Positions 49,073-59,121 of a stretch of 64,000 nt of DNA are shown here, piece by piece. The position numbers and the translations under genes are program-made. Numbering within the stretch: position 1 is the first letter of the stretch; each line of letters begins with the position of its first letter. Source of the DNA: Streptomyces muensis (lineage in GTDB: Bacteria; Actinomycetota; Actinomycetes; Streptomycetales; Streptomycetaceae); NCBI RefSeq assembly GCF_021474425.1, contig NZ_JAKEIP010000013.1, forward strand, positions 1-64,000, read 5' to 3'. The notes beneath the pieces were generated by a model, which was not told the DNA's origin, searched no databases, and worked only from the letters and a program-made list of their open reading frames with translations.

Positions 49073-49405
49073 TCACTCGGCGATGAAGTCCTCGAGGTCG
49101 CGAACGATCGCGGCCTTCGGCTTCGCGCCGACGATGGTCTTGGCGACCTCGCCGTTCTGGTAGACGTTCAGCGTCGGGATGGACATGACGCCGTACTTGG
49201 CGGCCGTACCCGGGTTCTCGTCGATGTTGAGCTTGACGATCTCGATCTTGTCGCCGTACTCGGAGGCGATGGCCTCAAGGGACGGCGCGATCTGGCGGCA
49301 CGGTCCGCACCAGGCGGCCCAGAAGTCCACCAGGACGGGCTTGTCGCTCTTGAGGACGTCCTGCTCGAAGGAGTCGTCGGTCACGTTCTTCAGGGTGCCG
49401 GCCAC
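49073..49405 (-). CDS. trxA: Thioredoxin
   Basis: 110 aa, GTG start. Active site WCGPCRQ and cis-Pro segment SIPTLNVYQNG. Cytosolic disulfide reductant recycled by TrxB, which is 53 bp upstream in the same direction. Confidence 0.97.
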   Translation of the reverse strand: MAGTLKNVTDDSFEQDVLKSDKPVLVDFWAAWCGPCRQIAPSLEAIASEYGDKIEIVKLNIDENPGTAAKYGVMSIPTLNVYQNGEVAKTIVGAKPKAAIVRDLEDFIAE

Positions 49406-49458
49406 GGCGGGCTCCTTAACTATGTGGTGCGTGGGGCGGATGGGGATCAGGCAGGGGG

Positions 49459-50427
49459 TCAGACAGCGGTCTTCTCGGGCTCGGCCTGCTCCTCGTCCGC
49501 AAGGGCGGCGAGGAAGCGCTCGGCGTCGAGAGCGGCGGAGCAGCCGGTACCGGCGGCGGTGATCGCCTGGCGGTAGGTGTGGTCGACCACGTCGCCGGCG
49601 CCGAAGACACCGGTCAGGTTGGTGCGGGTGGAGGGGGCGGCGACCTTGAGGTAGCCCTCCTCGTCCAGCTCCAGCTGGCCCTTGAACAGCTCGGTGCGCG
49701 GGTCATGGCCGATCGCGATGAACAGGCCGGTGACCGCCAGGTCCGAGAGTTCGCCGGTCTTGATGTTGCGCAGCTTCAGGCCGGAGAGCTTCTGGTCGCC
49801 CTGGACCTCGGCGACCTCGCTGTCCCAGACGAACTTGATCTTCGGGTCGGCGAAGGCGCGGTCCTGCATCGCCTTCGAGGCGCGCAGGGTGTCACGCCGG
49901 TGGACGATGGTCACCGACTTGGCGAAGCGCGAGAGGAAGGTGGCCTCCTCCATCGCGGTGTCGCCGCCGCCGATCACGGCGATGTCCTGGTCCTTGAAGA
50001 AGAAGCCGTCGCAGGTGGCACACCAGGAGACGCCACGGCCGGAGAGGGCGTCCTCGTTCGGCAGGCCGAGCTTGCGGTGCTGCGAGCCGGTGGCGACGAT
50101 GATGGCCTTGGCCCGGTGGACCGTGCCCGCGGTGTCCGTGACGGTCTTGATCTCACCGTTCAGGTCGACGTTGACGATGTCGTCCGGGACGAGCTCGGCT
50201 CCGAAGCGCTCGGCCTGGGAGCGCATGTTGTCCATGAGCTCGGGGCCCATGATGCCGTCCTGGAAGCCCGGGAAGTTCTCCACGTCGGTCGTGTTCATGA
50301 GCGCACCGCCTGCGGTGACGGCACCTTCGAACACAAGCGGCTTCAGCGACGCGCGCGCGGTGTAGAGCGCCGCCGTGTAGCCGGCGGGCCCGGAGCCGAT
50401 GATGATCACGTTACGGACGTCGCTCAC
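49459..50427 (-). CDS. trxB: Thioredoxin reductase (NADPH)
   Basis: 322 aa, GTG start. FAD site [16 protein letters not shown], redox pair CATC, NADPH site [10 protein letters not shown]. Reduces TrxA. In Streptomyces trxBA responds to disulfide stress through SigR; I do not identify a SigR promoter here. Confidence 0.97.
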   Translation of the reverse strand: MSDVRNVIIIGSGPAGYTAALYTARASLKPLVFEGAVTAGGALMNTTDVENFPGFQDGIMGPELMDNMRSQAERFGAELVPDDIVNVDLNGEIKTVTDTAGTVHRAKAIIVATGSQHRKLGLPNEDALSGRGVSWCATCDGFFFKDQDIAVIGGGDTAMEEATFLSRFAKSVTIVHRRDTLRASKAMQDRAFADPKIKFVWDSEVAEVQGDQKLSGLKLRNIKTGELSDLAVTGLFIAIGHDPRTELFKGQLELDEEGYLKVAAPSTRTNLTGVFGAGDVVDHTYRQAITAAGTGCSAALDAERFLAALADEEQAEPEKTAV

Positions 50428-50597
50428 GGCTTGATTCCTCGTCTCTGGACTGCGTCGTCGGACCGGGGGGAGCCCCTTTCAGAACTCTCATCCCACCCAA
50501 CGGATCCTAAGGGGCGCGCATTCCCACTGTGTCCGGGCACACGGTGACGCCACACCGTAGGAGTTGCCAGGGCAGACGGAGACGAACCGCCGGGCTG

Positions 50598-51536
50598 TCA
50601 GGAACGCGCGTAGGACTTCTGGAGAAGGACCTTGGCCGTGGTGGAGGACGGATGCTTCACACAGGTCGCGTCCATCAGGTAGACGGTGACCCTGCTGTTG
50701 TTGGTCGCATCCGGCAACACGACGAGCAGGGCGTCCTTGCCCTTGTAGACGCCTTCCTCCGCCGCGAGTGCTGCCTCGTCCCGGCCGATGCCCTTCCTGA
50801 CACATTCGGGCACCGTGATCTCACGCAGGATCTGAGGGCTCTTGGTGTCGGGTCCGCCTTGCGTACCCAGACTGCGGTCGGGCTTGCCGGAGCTCTCTGG
50901 GGAGCTCTCGCTCTTGGCGAGGAGATCGGCGACCTGCGTCTCCAGCTTCGCTGCGGAGAACGTGTCGGTGGCGGTCTGCCCGCCGTCGGCCGTGGGACCG
51001 GCCCCTCCGCCACCCATCAGCGAGGTCAGCAACACCGAACCGAGGCCCACGGCGGCGGCTGTGAACGCGGCGCTGAGGACGGCGACCTTGCGGCGCCCTG
51101 CCTTCGTGCGGTTCTTGCGGTTCTTGCGGCCGGGACCGGTGGCCGCGGAGCGGGCGTGGCCCGCCGGACGGTCTGCCGTGGCCGATGTTTCACGTGAAAC
51201 ATGCGCGCTGTCGTGCGCACCGGAGGCCGAGCGGGCCGCTTCGGTGTGGGGCGTCGTCGCTTCGGCGTCATCCGACGTCGTGGCGTTCAGCAGTGCCTCC
51301 GCTGCGAGAGCGGCGTTGATGCGGCCCGCGACATCGGCAGGCATGCGCGGAGGGCCGGGCAGGGTGCCCAGGAGGTCCCTGATCTCTTCCAGCGAGGCGT
51401 GGACGTCCGCGCACAGCTCGCACTGCTCCAGATGCCGGCGCACGTCGGCGGTCCTGGACGGGGAGAGAAGGCCCTCGGTGAGGTCGGAGATCTCGGCGAC
51501 GTCCGGGTGCCCGGCCGTGTCCGTCGTGGATGTCAC
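50598..51536 (-). CDS. rsmA: Anti-sigma factor for SigM (RsmA-like, HxxxCxxC)
   Basis: 312 aa. N-terminal anti-sigma region with HLEQCELC (H-x3-C-x2-C), a disordered stretch, a basic segment, one transmembrane helix (about 150-170) and an extracytoplasmic domain with two Cys. Adjacent to sigM with GTGA overlap, so partner identity is strong. A SigM-linked anti-sigma factor with a [2Fe-2S] cluster is known from Streptomyces; the motif here fits metal or cluster binding. A perfect parS lies in the coding sequence. Confidence 0.85.
   Translation of the reverse strand: MTSTTDTAGHPDVAEISDLTEGLLSPSRTADVRRHLEQCELCADVHASLEEIRDLLGTLPGPPRMPADVAGRINAALAAEALLNATTSDDAEATTPHTEAARSASGAHDSAHVSRETSATADRPAGHARSAATGPGRKNRKNRTKAGRRKVAVLSAAFTAAAVGLGSVLLTSLMGGGGAGPTADGGQTATDTFSAAKLETQVADLLAKSESSPESSGKPDRSLGTQGGPDTKSPQILREITVPECVRKGIGRDEAALAAEEGVYKGKDALLVVLPDATNNSRVTVYLMDATCVKHPSSTTAKVLLQKSYARS
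51187..51200. promoter_or_regulatory. parS: parS site inside the anti-sigma gene
   Basis: Perfect GTTTCACGTGAAAC; codes for HVSRET. Confidence 0.95.
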
Positions 51537-52273
51537 GCTCGCCCACCTCCGCCCTTCACTGCAGCTGAATCACTCGGCCCGGTATCTCGCGGATCCGTGG
51601 CCGGTGGCCTCGTGGTCGGTGGACCCGCTGCCGGTGGGACGGATGTCCCCTGCGTCCGGTTCCGCCTCTCACCGGTGTCCTTGCCGTCGCTGGCGCTTTC
51701 CGGCCTCAGATGCGTGAGCAGAGGCAGGAGTCTGGCCCTGCCGCGTGCGCATCGGCTCTTGATCGTGCCGGTGGGCACATCGAGTACGCGGGCCGCTTCC
51801 GCGACCGGGTAGCCCTGCATGTCCACCAGGACGAGCGCCGCGCGCTGGTCCGGCGGCAGCGTGCCGAGGGCCTCCAGGAGCTGGCGGTGCAGATCGTTGC
51901 GCTCTGCCGGCGCGGACGCCTCCTCGTGGGGCTCCAGCAACTGCTCCAGGCGCTCGGTGTCGTCGACGGGGGAGGTCTTGCGGGAGGCCGCCTTGCGGGC
52001 GCGGTCCAGGCAGGCGTTCACGGTGATCCGGTGCAGCCAGGTCGTGACGGCCGACTGGCCCCTGAAGGTGTGGGCGGCCCGGTAGGCGGAAACGAGGGCG
52101 TCCTGGACGGCATCAGCGGCCTCCTCGCGGTCGCCCAGCGTCCGCAGCGCCACCGCCCAGAGCCGATCCCGATGCCGCCGCACGAGCTCACCGAAGGCGT
52201 CGGGGTCGCCCTTCACGTGGAGGGCGAGGAGATCCCGGTCGCTCACGTCGCGGTGAGCGGTGCCATCTGCCAT
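51533..52273 (-). CDS. sigM: ECF sigma factor SigM
   Basis: 246 aa. Sigma region 2 (DAFGELVRRHRDRLWAVALRTLGDREEAADAVQDAL) and region 4 (LPPDQRAALVLVDMQGYPVAEAARVLDVPTGTIKSR), then a ~55-residue Pro/Thr-rich tail. Likely responds to envelope or redox stress through the overlapping anti-sigma gene. The neighbours trxB and murJ match the mycobacterial sigM locus. Confidence 0.93.
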   Translation of the reverse strand: MADGTAHRDVSDRDLLALHVKGDPDAFGELVRRHRDRLWAVALRTLGDREEAADAVQDALVSAYRAAHTFRGQSAVTTWLHRITVNACLDRARKAASRKTSPVDDTERLEQLLEPHEEASAPAERNDLHRQLLEALGTLPPDQRAALVLVDMQGYPVAEAARVLDVPTGTIKSRCARGRARLLPLLTHLRPESASDGKDTGERRNRTQGTSVPPAAGPPTTRPPATDPRDTGPSDSAAVKGGGGRA

Positions 52274-52303
52274 CGGACCCCCTCCCCTTGGATCTCGTGA
52301 GTT

Positions 52304-54043
52304 CTAGCCGGTGAACTTCAGGTCGGTGATGGCCTGCTTGAACCCGGAGCCGCTGTACTGGTCCCCGTCCGCATGGGGCATGGCAGTGAGCCATACGAGA
52401 ACGTACTGGGTCTTCACCGGCTTGGTGACCTTCACTGTCGCACTCGTGCCGCTCGTCGTGACGCTGCCGATCTTTTCCATCGAGTCCAGCGACGAGGGCG
52501 TCAGCGAGTCCGAGGCGTAGAGCGAGACAGTGGTGTGATTGCCGGGGTACAGCAGCCCTATCGACGCGGCCGACACCGTCTGAGCCGAGCCGAGGTCGTA
52601 GACGATGCCGACCCCGGACTTGTAGGCGGTGATGTCCGGACCGTCGACGAAGCTCTTGCTGCGCCAGTACGTCGAGCTGTCGCCGTCGTACGTCTTGCCC
52701 ACGTCCTCCGGCGCCTGCGCCCCGCCCTTGGCGACGAACTCCTGGGCGTTCTGAATCTCGATCGGCTTGACCGGCTTGGCCTTGTCGCTGCTCTTGTCGT
52801 TGTCGTCCGTCGTCTGCGTCTGGTTGCTGTCCTCGGACTTGCCGCCCTGGTCCATGAGCGCGTCCGCCAGCTGCCAGCTGCCAAGGCCCAGTGCGGCGAT
52901 CAGGAGGGCTGAGACGGCCCACTTCAGGGCCTTGCCCGTGCGGCTCTGCAGTGGAGGCGGCGGGGCCGGCACCGGCTGGGTGGCGCCAGGGTGGGGTGCC
53001 TGGCGGCCGTAGTTGCCCTGCTGGTACGTCGTGCGTTGATAGTCCGGCGGGGCCGTGAAAGAGGGCTCCGGCGGGCGGATGCGGGGCATCTCGCCGATCG
53101 CCTTCACCAGTTCCTCCGGCGTCGTGCACGCGGACTCGTGGCGGGACGCCGTCGCGCCGTCGTTGACCAGCGCACGCATGGCGAGCTCCGACAGGCCACG
53201 GTGGACGCCGGCACGGACCTGGTCGGGGGCGATCAGACCGACATCCTTGGGCAGCCCGGACAAGCCGTAGGCGTCGCTCTCGTACGGCCACCGCTGGGTG
53301 AGCGCGGCGTACAGCAGGGCGCCGATGGCCTCGGTGTCGGTGCGCTGCGGGGTGTCGGAGCTGATGCCGCGCAGCGCGGCGTTCACCGCGAGGCCCCGGA
53401 TGCGCCACTGGCCGGTCGAGGTGCGCAGCACGGCGTTCGGGTTCAGACGGAGATGGGCCAGGCCCTCGCGGTGGGCGGCGGCCATGGCCGCGGACACCTG
53501 CGTGACCATCTGGTAGGCGTCGTACACCTCCAGCGGGCCCGCGGCGAGCAGAGTGCTCATCTCGGTGGCGTCGGGGAGCCACTCGTGGACGACGTAGACG
53601 AGGTCGTTCTCCTCGACGGCGTCGAGGACCTGGACGAAGCGGGGGTCGCCGAGAAGCGCGGAGGACCGGGCCGAGGCCAGGACGGACCGGGCCCGCGCGT
53701 GGTCCGCCGGCAGGATGTGGACGCCGACGGCGCGACGGAGTTTTTCGTCGACCGCACGCCAACTGCTGAAACCGTCCAGACGGGTGACGCACTCCTCGAG
53801 GCGGTAGCGTCTGGCGAGTTTGTGACCGCTGTGCAGTTCGGGCGGTGAGGCCTTTCCGGGACCCTCGGTCCCGCCACTCCCCTGTGCCTCGTCGATGTCC
53901 GTGTCCCGCTCCCGATTCTTGGCCACCCCGTCGGCCGTGGACTGGTCCGCCTGAGCGGTCAGCGGCTCGTCGCCGCTGTTGTCTGCCACGTCGACGGCAG
54001 CCGTGCTCCGTTCCGCCACCGTCGTTCCTGCCTCCCCATCCAT
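52304..54043 (-). CDS. Membrane-bound pseudokinase of the MurJ pathway
   Basis: About 579 aa from ATG 54043; an upstream GTG at 54097 is possible. A disordered head precedes a kinase-like domain (about 95-350) where HRD is replaced by HLRLN and DFG by an RGLA stretch, so catalysis is not expected. A Pro-rich linker, one transmembrane helix and an extracellular discoidin-like beta domain with DGDSSTYWRS follow. In Mycobacterium the same pseudokinase is fused to MviN and recruits FhaA when phosphorylated; here it is a separate gene just downstream of murJ. Confidence 0.88.
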   Translation of the reverse strand: MDGEAGTTVAERSTAAVDVADNSGDEPLTAQADQSTADGVAKNRERDTDIDEAQGSGGTEGPGKASPPELHSGHKLARRYRLEECVTRLDGFSSWRAVDEKLRRAVGVHILPADHARARSVLASARSSALLGDPRFVQVLDAVEENDLVYVVHEWLPDATEMSTLLAAGPLEVYDAYQMVTQVSAAMAAAHREGLAHLRLNPNAVLRTSTGQWRIRGLAVNAALRGISSDTPQRTDTEAIGALLYAALTQRWPYESDAYGLSGLPKDVGLIAPDQVRAGVHRGLSELAMRALVNDGATASRHESACTTPEELVKAIGEMPRIRPPEPSFTAPPDYQRTTYQQGNYGRQAPHPGATQPVPAPPPPLQSRTGKALKWAVSALLIAALGLGSWQLADALMDQGGKSEDSNQTQTTDDNDKSSDKAKPVKPIEIQNAQEFVAKGGAQAPEDVGKTYDGDSSTYWRSKSFVDGPDITAYKSGVGIVYDLGSAQTVSAASIGLLYPGNHTTVSLYASDSLTPSSLDSMEKIGSVTTSGTSATVKVTKPVKTQYVLVWLTAMPHADGDQYSGSGFKQAITDLKFTG

Positions 54044-54155
54044 TGCGCGCCGTCCGACTCCGTGCGCGCCGTCCGACGCCGAACCAATTGTGCCCACAGT
54101 CCGCCGCTATGCACGACACACGATGGCGGACGATGGTTGTGCGCGTACCCCCACC

Positions 54156-56396
54156 TCAGCGACCCAGGCGTCCGCGCACCATGCCGACCAGTGAGTTCAG
54201 CTCCTCGATCCGCATCCGGCGCGCGGCGACGAAGAAGACCCCGAGCAGTACGGCGCCGCCGGCCAGCAGCGCGGCGAACGAGCCGAGAACGCCCTGCCCC
54301 AGGCTCTGGGCGATGCCGTAGCAGGCCGCGCCGCTCAGCAGCGCCGCCGGCACCGAGGCGATGCAGAGCCTGGCGTACGTCCGCATCACGCGGGCGCCGT
54401 CGAGGTCGCCGCCGAGCTTCTTGCGCAGCCGGCTCCAGGCCACGCCGACACCGATCGCGTAGGCCAGTCCGTACGAGGCGGCCATGCCGACGACGGCCCA
54501 GCGGGCCGGGATGACGAAGTAACAGACGGCTGAGGCGGCGGCGTTGACGGCGGCCACGATGACCGTGTTGTAGAAGGGGGTCCGGGTGTCCTCGTAGGCG
54601 TAGAAGGCGCGCAGGACCACGTACTGCACGGAGTACGGGATCAGGCCGAGACCGAAGGCCATCAGCATGAAGCCCATGTTCGTGGCCTCGCTCGCGCCCG
54701 ACGTGCCGAACATCAGGGTGCACATCGGGATGCCGAGGGCCAGGAATCCGAAGGCGATGGGGACGATCGCGACCGCAGTCGTCCGCAGTCCCTGGGAGAT
54801 GTCGTCCCGGACGGCCCCGCTGTCCCCCTCGGCCGCCGAGCGCGACAGACGCGGCAGCAGGGCGGCCATCAGCGAGACGGTGATGATGGCCTGCGGCAGA
54901 CCCCAGATCAGCTGGGCGTTGGCGTAGGCGGCGAAGCCGGTTCCGTCGACGTCGGAGTTGACGCCGGCGGCGGTGGACAGCTGGGTGACCACGAGGGCGC
55001 CCGCCTGGTTGGCGAGGACGAAGAGGATCGTCCACTTCGCGAGCATCGCCGCCTTGCCGAGACCGTGGCCCTTCCAGTCGAAGCGCAGCCGCAGTCGGAA
55101 ACCCGTCTCGCGCAGGTACGGGATCATCGCCAGGGCCTGGACGACCAGGCCGAGCAGCACACCGATGCCGAGGAGCCGCTGGCCCTCCGGCGGGATGCTG
55201 GTGACGGCCATGCCGGAGTGCTCCGCGGTGCCGTACACCCAGAGGAACATCCCGAGCGTCACGATGATGACGATGTTGTTCAGGACCGGGGTCCACATCA
55301 TTGCGCCGAACTTGCCGCGGGCGTTGAGGATCTGACCCATCACCACGTGGACGCCCATGAAGAAGATCGAGGGCAGGAAGTAGCGGGTGAAGGTGATGGC
55401 GACCTCGTTGGCGGCGGGGTCGTTGGCGACGGGGGTGGACAGGGCCTTGACCAGGAGCGGCGCGCCGACCATCGCGAGTGCGGTGAGGGCGGCGAGCGCC
55501 ACCATCACCAGGGTCAGCAGACGGTTCGCATAGGCCTCGCCGCCGTCCTCGTCGTCCTTCATCGCGCGTACCAGCTGCGGCACGAAGACCGAGTTGAGGC
55601 CGCCGCCGACGGTCAGGATGTAGATCATCGTCGGCAGCTGGTAGGCGACCTGGAACGAGTCGCCGAGCAGGCCGAGGCCCAGCGCCGAGACGATCATCAT
55701 GGACCGGACGAAGCCGGTGAGCCGGGACACCATCGTGCCCGCGGCCATCACGGCGCTCGACTTCAGCAGACCGCCGGCCCGCCCGCCCTTCTTCGCGGCA
55801 GGCGGCGTGGCAGGAGCGGGTGCCGGCGGGGTGCTGTCGGCCGCGGCAGGCGGCGGAGCCCCCTGGTAGGGGCCCGCGGGCGGCGCCGGGGTCGGAGACG
55901 GCACCGCGGGCGGCTGGTACTGCGGATGGCCGCCCTGCTGCTGGTCCCGGAAGAGGTGTGCGAAGGCGTCGTGCTCGGGGCGCTCCTCGGTGGAGTGCGT
56001 GACGAGATCGTCGACGCCCACGTACTGGGTCGTACGGTGATCGTCGCCGTACGGCAGGTACTGGGTCGGGCCCTCCGGCTCGGGTGCCGGCGTCTGCGCC
56101 CACACGTTCGGGTCGGGGGCGTACGGCGACTGCGGTGGCTGGGCGTACAGCGCCTGGGGCGGCTGGTACGTGCCCGGCGGGGGCGGCGGATGGGCGGCGC
56201 GGTCGTACAGCGCCTCGGCGACCGGGTCCTGCGCGGAGAGGTCCTGCGAACGGTAGGGGTCCTGGTCGTAGGCGTCCTGGAGGTACATGTCCGCGGGGTG
56301 CTGCGGCGGTACCTGGCCATGCTCGGGCGGCGGGCCCTCGGGGTGCCCCGGGGGGCCCGCGGGCTGGCCGCGGTCACCGTCGTACGGCGCGTTCAT
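54156..56396 (-). CDS. murJ: MurJ/MviN-type lipid II flippase
   Basis: 746 aa. A ~210-residue Pro/Gln/Tyr-rich cytoplasmic N-terminus precedes about 14 transmembrane helices beginning GTMVSRLTGFVRSMMIVSALG; the conserved Arg residues of the first MurJ helix region are present. Flips lipid II for peptidoglycan synthesis. The long tail is typical of Streptomyces. Upstream DUF6049 ends 45 bp away. Confidence 0.92.
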   Translation of the reverse strand: MNAPYDGDRGQPAGPPGHPEGPPPEHGQVPPQHPADMYLQDAYDQDPYRSQDLSAQDPVAEALYDRAAHPPPPPGTYQPPQALYAQPPQSPYAPDPNVWAQTPAPEPEGPTQYLPYGDDHRTTQYVGVDDLVTHSTEERPEHDAFAHLFRDQQQGGHPQYQPPAVPSPTPAPPAGPYQGAPPPAAADSTPPAPAPATPPAAKKGGRAGGLLKSSAVMAAGTMVSRLTGFVRSMMIVSALGLGLLGDSFQVAYQLPTMIYILTVGGGLNSVFVPQLVRAMKDDEDGGEAYANRLLTLVMVALAALTALAMVGAPLLVKALSTPVANDPAANEVAITFTRYFLPSIFFMGVHVVMGQILNARGKFGAMMWTPVLNNIVIIVTLGMFLWVYGTAEHSGMAVTSIPPEGQRLLGIGVLLGLVVQALAMIPYLRETGFRLRLRFDWKGHGLGKAAMLAKWTILFVLANQAGALVVTQLSTAAGVNSDVDGTGFAAYANAQLIWGLPQAIITVSLMAALLPRLSRSAAEGDSGAVRDDISQGLRTTAVAIVPIAFGFLALGIPMCTLMFGTSGASEATNMGFMLMAFGLGLIPYSVQYVVLRAFYAYEDTRTPFYNTVIVAAVNAAASAVCYFVIPARWAVVGMAASYGLAYAIGVGVAWSRLRKKLGGDLDGARVMRTYARLCIASVPAALLSGAACYGIAQSLGQGVLGSFAALLAGGAVLLGVFFVAARRMRIEELNSLVGMVRGRLGR

Positions 56397-56441
56397 GGTT
56401 ACCCCACCTCATCGTCCCGGGCCCACCGGCCACGACATCGC

Positions 56442-58850
56442 TCAACGGTCCACTCTCTCACCCGTGCCGGACGGGTCCTTGCTTTCCGCTGCGGTGTCCG
56501 GTGCAGGGTCACTCGGCTGCTCCGGCGCGTCTGCCCGGATACCGGTGTCCGACTCTTCCTCGAGGAGTTCCTCGGGCGTGAGACGGTCTTCGGGGCCTTC
56601 CGGGTTCTGCGGATCGCCGTCGGTCTCGCCGGTCTCCCGGGAACCGTTCTCCTCGGCCGCCCGGGCCGCCGCGCGCTTGCGCTGCGTGTACATACGGAAC
56701 CCGGCGAGGACGAGCAGAAGGAATCCGCCGCCGATGACGAGCATCACGGTGGCCGTGAACTCGGTGACCTTCACGTCGAAGGTGACGGGTGGGCCGTATT
56801 TCTGGCCGTCCTCGGTGAACAGCTGGGCGACGACCGTGGCCTGGCCGTTGGCCTGTGCCGACGTGGTGAACTTCACGGTCTGGCTGTGTCCGCCGGAGAC
56901 CGTGACGCGCTGTTCGTCGAAGGCCTCACCGCCGATCTCAAGGCGCCTGGGACTCTTCGAGGTGAGCCGCAGCACGAGGTGGTCGACGCCCTGGACCAGG
57001 TTGTTCTGCACGGTCACGGGGATCGTGGCGCTGCGTCCGGAGAGCTTGGTCTCCGACTTCTTGATCAGCGTGACCTGACCGGCCAACGAGTCGACGTAGG
57101 CCTCGATGCCGTTGCGGTAGTCCGCGGCCTGCGCGGAGCGGCCGCGCCACGACGTGGACATCGCACGGTTCATGGCCCGCCCGAAGGGGGTCACCACCCG
57201 GGACTTGTTGGTGAGGATCACCTTGAACTTGTCGAGCTTGTCCTGCGTGGTGGCGACCTGCTCGAAGGCCGATCGCGGCAGCTGCTGCTTGCGCAGCGAG
57301 GACGGGTACTTGGACGCCGCGGGCACCTTGGTGGTGGCGCCGGAGTCCGGCTTGGCCGCGGCGGCGGCCGTGAGGTCCTGGGACTGGGTCCATGTGCCGC
57401 TCTGGAGCGCCGTGACCGCCTCGGCCATCGTCTGGGCCTGGCTCGCCGTCGGCATCCGCTGCGGGGCGACGACGATGCTGCGCTGCTTGTCCGACTGCAG
57501 GTTGAGGGCCAGGCTCAGGGCCAGGAACCGCTGCACGGCGAGCGTCGAGTTCGACGCCTTGGTCAGGTTGCCCTGGAACGCGGTCGACATCCGTGCGTCC
57601 GCGACGACCGCCGTCGTGCCGCCGCCGATGGGGCGGGCCGCGGAGGGCGTGTAGGTCAGGCCGCCGGTCTCCACGAGGCTGTCGCTGCGGGCGATCACCT
57701 TGTCCGCGCCGGCCGACGTGGCGACCTTGACGATGGACGGGTCGACGGCGCCGTTCACAGGCCAGGCGAAGTCGGTGGACGGCTGTACGTGGAGGACCGA
57801 GTCGACCGTGTCGGCGGCGACGTCGGTGGCCTCCTTGAGGTGGTTCAGGGAGCCGGTGACGTTGGTGCCGTTGTGCGCCAGGGAGGCCAGATCGGGGTCG
57901 GCGAAGGGCAGGGCGACGACTTCCTTGTCCTGCACAGCGTCCTGGAGCTCGGCCAGCCACTGCGTCGCGACCGTCCGATAGGTGCCCGGCCTGGTGGTGT
58001 CGCCCTCGCCCTGGACGCGGTAGCTCTCCGTCATCGCGTCCACGGAGGCCAGCAGGTCGGGGTCGATCACCCAGGTGACGTCGAGTTCCTTGCCCAGCGA
58101 CACGAGCTGTTGCAGCCGGCCGCCGGGCGAGATCTCCTTGGCGAGGTCGTCGTCACGGAAGACCGGTGTCTGCGACTCGTCCGACCCCGTCTGCGCCGTC
58201 ATGTGCGAGGTGGACATGAGCGGCCACAGAACGGTCGTCCGGGTCTGGGTGTCGGCCGCGTCGGGCTGCCACGGCAGGAAGGTCCGCTGGATGCCGAGGA
58301 CTCGGTCCCACGGCTGCGCGGCCGTCTCACCGGACAGGGAGACCGAGAACTGGTAGACCCCGTCCGCGCCCAGATCCAGCTTGTCGACCGGTACGGAGAT
58401 GCTGAAGCGCTGGGAGACGCCGGGAGTGAGCTTGGCGAACTCCTCCACGTACTTCCCGCCCACCGGGGCCCCGTCGAGGCCGTCCTGGTAGCCGGTGCGG
58501 CCGGCGACCGTGTCGATGGCCGAGCGGGTGTTCACGGGCGAACCCAGGCGCAGGTCCACCTGGGCGTCGGTGACCGCCTGCTTGCCCTGGTTGGTCACTG
58601 TGCCGGACACGGTGAGGGTGTCGCCGTCACCGGGGACCGTGGGGGTGAGCGAGTCCACAGCGACGGCCACCGTGCCCGAGCCGGAAGCGGCCGGCAAGGA
58701 ATCCTTTTCGGCGGCGTGTGTGGAGGTGGCGGCAGGCAGCTGGAGCAGGCCGGCCAGCAGAGGTGCCCCGGCGAGCAGCGCTCCGGTGCGCCGCATCCAC
58801 CGGCGGGCAGGTGAGGGAGTCATCCCCTGGAAGTCTGCCGCCTCGGCCAC
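56442..58850 (-). CDS. DUF6049 family secreted, membrane-anchored protein
   Basis: 802 aa from a GTG; an ATG at MTPSPARRW is the alternative, with a ribosome site too close. Signal peptide near residues 18-46, a large extracellular beta-rich region with two Ig-like parts, one C-terminal transmembrane helix (about 705-727) and an acidic tail. Mycobacterial equivalent Rv3909 lies at the same spot. Probable cell-envelope role beside murJ; mechanism unknown. Confidence 0.85.
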   Translation of the reverse strand: MAEAADFQGMTPSPARRWMRRTGALLAGAPLLAGLLQLPAATSTHAAEKDSLPAASGSGTVAVAVDSLTPTVPGDGDTLTVSGTVTNQGKQAVTDAQVDLRLGSPVNTRSAIDTVAGRTGYQDGLDGAPVGGKYVEEFAKLTPGVSQRFSISVPVDKLDLGADGVYQFSVSLSGETAAQPWDRVLGIQRTFLPWQPDAADTQTRTTVLWPLMSTSHMTAQTGSDESQTPVFRDDDLAKEISPGGRLQQLVSLGKELDVTWVIDPDLLASVDAMTESYRVQGEGDTTRPGTYRTVATQWLAELQDAVQDKEVVALPFADPDLASLAHNGTNVTGSLNHLKEATDVAADTVDSVLHVQPSTDFAWPVNGAVDPSIVKVATSAGADKVIARSDSLVETGGLTYTPSAARPIGGGTTAVVADARMSTAFQGNLTKASNSTLAVQRFLALSLALNLQSDKQRSIVVAPQRMPTASQAQTMAEAVTALQSGTWTQSQDLTAAAAAKPDSGATTKVPAASKYPSSLRKQQLPRSAFEQVATTQDKLDKFKVILTNKSRVVTPFGRAMNRAMSTSWRGRSAQAADYRNGIEAYVDSLAGQVTLIKKSETKLSGRSATIPVTVQNNLVQGVDHLVLRLTSKSPRRLEIGGEAFDEQRVTVSGGHSQTVKFTTSAQANGQATVVAQLFTEDGQKYGPPVTFDVKVTEFTATVMLVIGGGFLLLVLAGFRMYTQRKRAAARAAEENGSRETGETDGDPQNPEGPEDRLTPEELLEEESDTGIRADAPEQPSDPAPDTAAESKDPSGTGERVDR

Positions 58851-59121
58851 GCGCTCGCCCGTCCCTCGTCGTCGTCAGTGGTCGTCGGAATGTGCGTCCA
58901 CGCATGGTAACGATGCGCGCTGAGAGGAAGTGCCGCGGTCTCATCCACAAGATCGGTTCGGACCGTCGGCCCTGTCCAGTATGTGCGCCTATAAAGGGGA
59001 GCGGTTTGGTACGTCGCAAGGGCAGGCCTTGTGCGCGTATCCCCGGAGCTGTCCGCACCACCGAATGTGCACGTTTAATGGAGGCGCTCCCGGTCGCCCC
59101 GGCCACGTACCCTCTTCTGTT

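Noticed and set aside
52205-52220. parS-like CACGTG near the start of sigM
   Set aside because: The flanks differ from parS at several positions.
55065-58814. 1249-codon open frame antisense to murJ and DUF6049
   Set aside because: Spans two real genes and their gap, Arg/Gly/His-rich, no domain.
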